Positions 5,711 to 8,088 of a stretch of DNA of 8,088 bases are shown piece by piece. How positions within the stretch are numbered: position 1 is the first letter of the stretch; every line of letters starts with the position of its first letter. The stretch lies in NCBI GenBank assembly GCA_017861215.1, contig JAGFXN010000066.1, positions 1 through 8,088 of the forward strand, read 5' to 3'. The position numbers were made by a program, and so were the translations under genes. The DNA is from Deltaproteobacteria bacterium. GTDB lineage: Bacteria > Desulfobacterota > Desulfuromonadia > Geobacterales > DSM-12255. Below the pieces are notes generated by a model that saw only the letters and a program-made list of their open reading frames with translations, had not been told where the DNA came from and did not search any database.

Positions 5711-6817
5711 ATGAGCCAGATACCTTTTATCGACCTTGCCCGGCAGCAACAGAGGATTCTCCCTGAAATTGAGAAAAGAATGGCGGCAGTTCTCAAGCAT
5801 GGCCAGTATATCCTCGGACCGGAGATAGCAGAGCTTGAGACCAAGCTTGCTGCCTACACCGGCAGCAAACATTGCATAACCGTCTCCAGCGGTACGGATG
5901 CCCTCCTGATCGCCCTGATGGCGATCGGCATCAAGCCCGGTGACGAAGTCATCACCACACCATTTACCTTTATCGCCACCGGTGAGGTTATTGCCCTGCT
6001 GGGTGCCAAACCGGTTTTCGTCGATATCGATCCGCTCACCTATAACATCGATCCGGCCCTGATCAAAGCGGCCATAACCGACCGGACCCGTGCCATCATG
6101 CCGGTAAGCCTCTACGGTCAGTGCGCCGAGTTTGACGCAATCAACGAGCTTGCCGCAAAGCATTCACTGACAGTGATTGAAGACGCCTGCCAGAGCTTCG
6201 GCGCGACCTACAAGGGACGTACATCGTGTGCTCTCTCGACTATCGCCTGCACCAGCTTCTTCCCTTCCAAGCCGCTTGGCTGTTATGGTGACGGCGGCGC
6301 CTGCTTTACCGATGATGATGCCCTTGCCGCCAAGATGAGACAGGTGATGAACCACGGTCAGGACAGGCGCTACCACCACCCGATGATCGGCTTGAACGGC
6401 CGTTTTGATACGCTCCAGGCAGCAATCCTGCTGGCCAAATTCGATATCTTTGCGGAAGAGGTCGCCCTGCGCGCCGAGATCGGTGCAAAATACAGCGCGA
6501 TGTTTGCCGCCGCTGCCGGCGACAGGATTATCACCCCTTTCATCGAAGCCTACAACACAAGCGTTTACGCCCAGTATACCATCCAGGTCGGAAATCGCGA
6601 CTCGCTCCAGCAGGCGCTGCAGGCGAAAGGAGTGCCGACCGCGGTACACTACCCGGTGCCGCTGAACCTGCAGCCTGCATTCGCCGCTCTTGGCAATACT
6701 GCCGGGAGCTTCCCTGTTGCCGAAACCGTCGCCGGCAAGGTGATGAGTCTGCCGATGCACCCGTACCTCAGTGAAACAGATATGGGAAAAATCGTTGCGG
6801 CCGTCTGCAATTCTTAG
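5711..6817 (+). CDS. wbpE: UDP-2-acetamido-2-deoxy-3-oxo-glucuronate aminotransferase
   Basis: A 368-residue PLP enzyme of the DegT/DnrJ/EryC1/StrS family. It resembles WbpE/WlbC, which transfers an amino group from glutamate to C3 of the UDP-3-keto-GlcNAc-uronate intermediate, on the way to diacetamido-uronic acids of O-antigen. The PLP lysine is K187 in SFFPSKPLGCYGDGGA, the ring-nitrogen aspartate is D158 in EDACQS, and the phosphate is held by SGTDA (60-64). From memory, PVSLYGQC, HGQDRRYHH, SVYAQYT, GVPTAVHYP and LPMHPYL are the same stretches found in Pseudomonas WbpE, making this closer than QdtB or perosamine synthases. AGGAG six bases before the ATG sets the start. It is divergent from fcl. 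The usual partners WbpA, WbpB, WbpD and WbpI are not in the window. Family certain; exact substrate likely. Confidence 0.88.
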   Translation: MSQIPFIDLARQQQRILPEIEKRMAAVLKHGQYILGPEIAELETKLAAYTGSKHCITVSSGTDALLIALMAIGIKPGDEVITTPFTFIATGEVIALLGAKPVFVDIDPLTYNIDPALIKAAITDRTRAIMPVSLYGQCAEFDAINELAAKHSLTVIEDACQSFGATYKGRTSCALSTIACTSFFPSKPLGCYGDGGACFTDDDALAAKMRQVMNHGQDRRYHHPMIGLNGRFDTLQAAILLAKFDIFAEEVALRAEIGAKYSAMFAAAAGDRIITPFIEAYNTSVYAQYTIQVGNRDSLQQALQAKGVPTAVHYPVPLNLQPAFAALGNTAGSFPVAETVAGKVMSLPMHPYLSETDMGKIVAAVCNS

Positions 6818-6824
6818 TGAGTCA

Positions 6825-6863
6825 GAAGCTAGTTTCTGCACATTTCAGACAGAAAATAGCTTC
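6825..6863 (+). repeat. Long hairpin between wbpE and yhbY
   Basis: Arms 6825-6838 and 6850-6863 are inverted repeats of 14 bases with a single G-A mismatch, enclosing an 11-base loop. The hairpin starts eight bases after the wbpE stop and is not followed by a T-run, so it is not a canonical intrinsic terminator. It may protect the 3' end of the wbpE message, slow transcription into yhbY, or be a protein site. Confidence 0.6.
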
Positions 6864-6903
6864 GTTACCGTACGTATCCCGTAAATCAGGGCCAGGAGAA
6901 GCA

Positions 6904-7209
6904 ATGCTTACCGGTAAACAGAAAAGATACCTGCGGGGGTTGGGTCATGGACTCAAACCTGTGCTGCGGATTGGCAAGAACGAAATCAATGCGGCCTTAA
7001 CTGCTGAAGCGGAGACGGCACTCGCCGCACACGAACTGATCAAGGTCAAGATTCTGGAAAGCTGCGAGATGGATCGCCATGAAGTGGCAGAGTCACTTGC
7101 CAGAGCAAGTGGCGCTGAAGTAGCCCAGATACTTGGCAGAACGCTGCTCATCTACCGCAAGGGTGACGAGCCGAAAATCGAGCTGCCGGCCGCTTCAGAC
7201 AAAAAATAA
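6904..7209 (+). CDS. yhbY: YhbY family RNA-binding protein (CRM domain)
   Basis: A 101-residue single-domain protein of the CRM/YhbY family, which binds RNA and associates with pre-50S ribosomal particles. Matches to the family are LTGKQKRYLRGLGHGLKPVLRIGKN (2-26), the AHELIKVKIL strand (42-51), and QILGRTLLIYR (76-86). The C-terminal KIELP is also typical. The frame is open further upstream to a GTG at 6817 overlapping the wbpE stop, but the ATG at 6904 has AGGAG five bases away and gives the family N-terminus. The loop usually written GxxG reads GKNE (24-27), so its second glycine is replaced by glutamate. It lies 86 bases after wbpE with a hairpin between and is followed by a strong terminator. 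There is no functional link to the sugar genes. Confidence 0.93.
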   Translation: MLTGKQKRYLRGLGHGLKPVLRIGKNEINAALTAEAETALAAHELIKVKILESCEMDRHEVAESLARASGAEVAQILGRTLLIYRKGDEPKIELPAASDKK

Positions 7210-7228
7210 CAGAAGAAACGCAGCTGAT

Positions 7229-7262
7229 AAGGGGCAGCCACGTGCAGTGGCTGCCCCTTTTT
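7229..7262 (+). terminator. Strong intrinsic terminator after yhbY
   Basis: A perfect 13-base stem (7229-7241 with 7247-7259) encloses a five-base loop GTGCA; the core is GGGGCAGCCAC paired with GTGGCTGCCCC, followed by T's through 7262. It ends transcription of yhbY. On the minus strand the same stem follows the ferredoxin stop but only a poor T-run follows it there, so it may act weakly in that direction. Confidence 0.92.
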
Positions 7263-7279
7263 CGTGAGGCTTTTCAGGA

Positions 7280-7468
7280 TCAGTTCCGCCAGAAAATTGC
7301 CGTTACCGGACAGCCGTCAACACACTGCTGAATCTTCTCCTCCGACGCACCTTCCGGATTATAGGCCAGTGAAGCCCCCCCTTCGAGCCTGAACACTTCC
7401 GGCGCGACCGAAACGCAAAGCCCGCAGGCAATACATGATTCACGATCAACTTCCACAATTTTTGCCAT
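7280..7468 (-). CDS. Small single-cluster [4Fe-4S] ferredoxin
   Basis: A 62-residue soluble electron carrier. Cysteines C12, C15 and C18 in CIACGLC and C53 in the CP motif of DGCPVTAI would ligate one [4Fe-4S] cluster. A fifth cysteine, C49, is four residues before C53. The protein is acidic in the middle and has the one-cluster length of Thermotoga or Desulfovibrio type ferredoxins, not the two-cluster clostridial type. The ATG at 7468 has a GAGGAG site about six bases upstream. It sits 122 bases downstream of the dGTPase-like gene on the same strand and converges with yhbY. Redox partner is unknown. Confidence 0.93.
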   Translation of the reverse strand: MAKIVEVDRESCIACGLCVSVAPEVFRLEGGASLAYNPEGASEEKIQQCVDGCPVTAIFWRN

Positions 7469-7590
7469 ACCTGTCTCCTCTCAAACTCTTTCGCAACTGT
7501 TCCCGTGTCAAGGCTGCAGGCTGACGGAAAGGCGCGCCTGCGTACAGACTCTACCGGTTTCTATCCTGAACCCCTTCTGCCTGTCTGCCA

Positions 7591-8088
7591 TTACACCCTT
7601 TCATACGGTTCAAAGAGACGCTTGTACTCATCGAGGGCAAACCTGTCCGTCATGCCGGCAATATAGTCACAGATAACCCTTTCTCTGCCAAAGAGCTCCA
7701 TTTTTTTCAGGTACTTGACAGGAAGCAGCGTCGGGTAGGCGGCGTAGGTCTGGAAAAGGTTGGCAAGATAGCGCTCCGCTTTGACCCGCATCCGCTCAAC
7801 CTTGTAGTGATGGTAGAGGTTTTCCAGCAGAAACAGTTTTAACTCGCGGTTTTTCCGCGTGAGCTCATCACTGAAACCGGCAACCATTGTATTGACCCGG
7901 CGCAGGTCATCTACCGAAGTTATCCCGCAGGCAGCGATTCTTCTGGATGTTTCCGTTGTCAGGTCATCAATGAAAATGCCGATAAGAGCGCTGATGGTCT
8001 GATACTTCAGTCTCTGCGGCGCAGCGTCGGGAAATCTGCCCCTTACTGCTGCGTGCACCTCGTGCCAGAGCTGGACCCCGGCAAGCTG
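7591..8088 (-). CDS. dGTPase-like HD-domain protein, C-terminal part (cut by right edge)
   Basis: The last 165 residues of a protein resembling the deoxyguanosinetriphosphate triphosphohydrolase-like family, which hydrolyses dNTPs to deoxynucleosides and triphosphate. The frame is open to the window end, so the listed GTG at 8058 is an internal valine and not a start. The recognisable C-terminal signature is GRERVICDYIAGMTDRFALDEYKRLFEPYE. Before it are alpha-helical segments such as KNRELKLFLLENLYHHYKVERM and a DDLTTETSRRI stretch typical of the family. The HD metal-binding residues are in the missing N-terminal part, so catalytic competence cannot be checked. No terminator was seen after the stop. 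The family call comes from the C-terminal motif. Confidence 0.85.
   Translation of the reverse strand, partial: QLAGVQLWHEVHAAVRGRFPDAAPQRLKYQTISALIGIFIDDLTTETSRRIAACGITSVDDLRRVNTMVAGFSDELTRKNRELKLFLLENLYHHYKVERMRVKAERYLANLFQTYAAYPTLLPVKYLKKMELFGRERVICDYIAGMTDRFALDEYKRLFEPYERV

Noticed and set aside
7483..7511. TTGACA on the minus strand before the ferredoxin gene as a promoter
   Set aside because: The box at the right spacing (GAGTTT) is a poor -10, and the start would fall inside the ferredoxin ribosome binding site.

Overview
The window looks like chromosomal DNA of a Gram-negative anaerobe related to Geobacter/Desulfuromonadales. This is an inference from moderately GC-rich coding sequence, the mix of genes (malic enzyme, ROK kinase, nucleotide-sugar enzymes, YhbY, a one-cluster ferredoxin, a dGTPase-like HD protein) and the style of the proteins. 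No rRNA, tRNA, CRISPR array, transposase, integrase or phage gene was seen. I did not find a new multi-gene system. The region is mostly ordinary metabolism plus a small cell-surface sugar locus.

Layout: (1) 1-760, minus strand: N-terminal 253 residues of a malic enzyme, cut by the left edge, with a good sigma70-type promoter at 866-894. (2) 761-1090: a 330-base divergent intergenic region with candidate promoters in both directions. (3) 1091-2047, plus: a ROK-family sugar kinase, probably glucokinase. (4) 2054-2689, minus: a YohD-like DedA membrane protein that converges on the kinase with only 6 bases between stop codons. (5) 2922-5541, minus: fcl, gmd and rfbC in transcription order, with a promoter at 5595-5623. 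(6) 5711-6817, plus: wbpE, a PLP aminotransferase, divergent from fcl. (7) 6904-7209, plus: yhbY, followed by a strong intrinsic terminator. (8) 7280-7468, minus: a small ferredoxin. (9) 7591-8088, minus: C-terminal part of a dGTPase-like HD protein, cut by the right edge.

How the genes fit together: Gmd and Fcl form the complete two-step route from GDP-mannose to GDP-L-fucose. RfbC is one step of the dTDP-L-rhamnose route, and WbpE is one step of the UDP-2,3-diamino-2,3-dideoxy-glucuronate route. The partners of RfbC and WbpE are not in the window. Together they suggest the organism makes O-antigen or another surface glycan containing deoxy and amino sugars. The DedA protein could act in the same process by recycling the undecaprenyl phosphate carrier, but that link is only inferred. 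Points worth a second look are the near-leaderless dedA start, paired repeats around the malic enzyme promoter, a dyad over the wbpE promoter region, a long hairpin before yhbY, and the isolated rfbC and wbpE genes.
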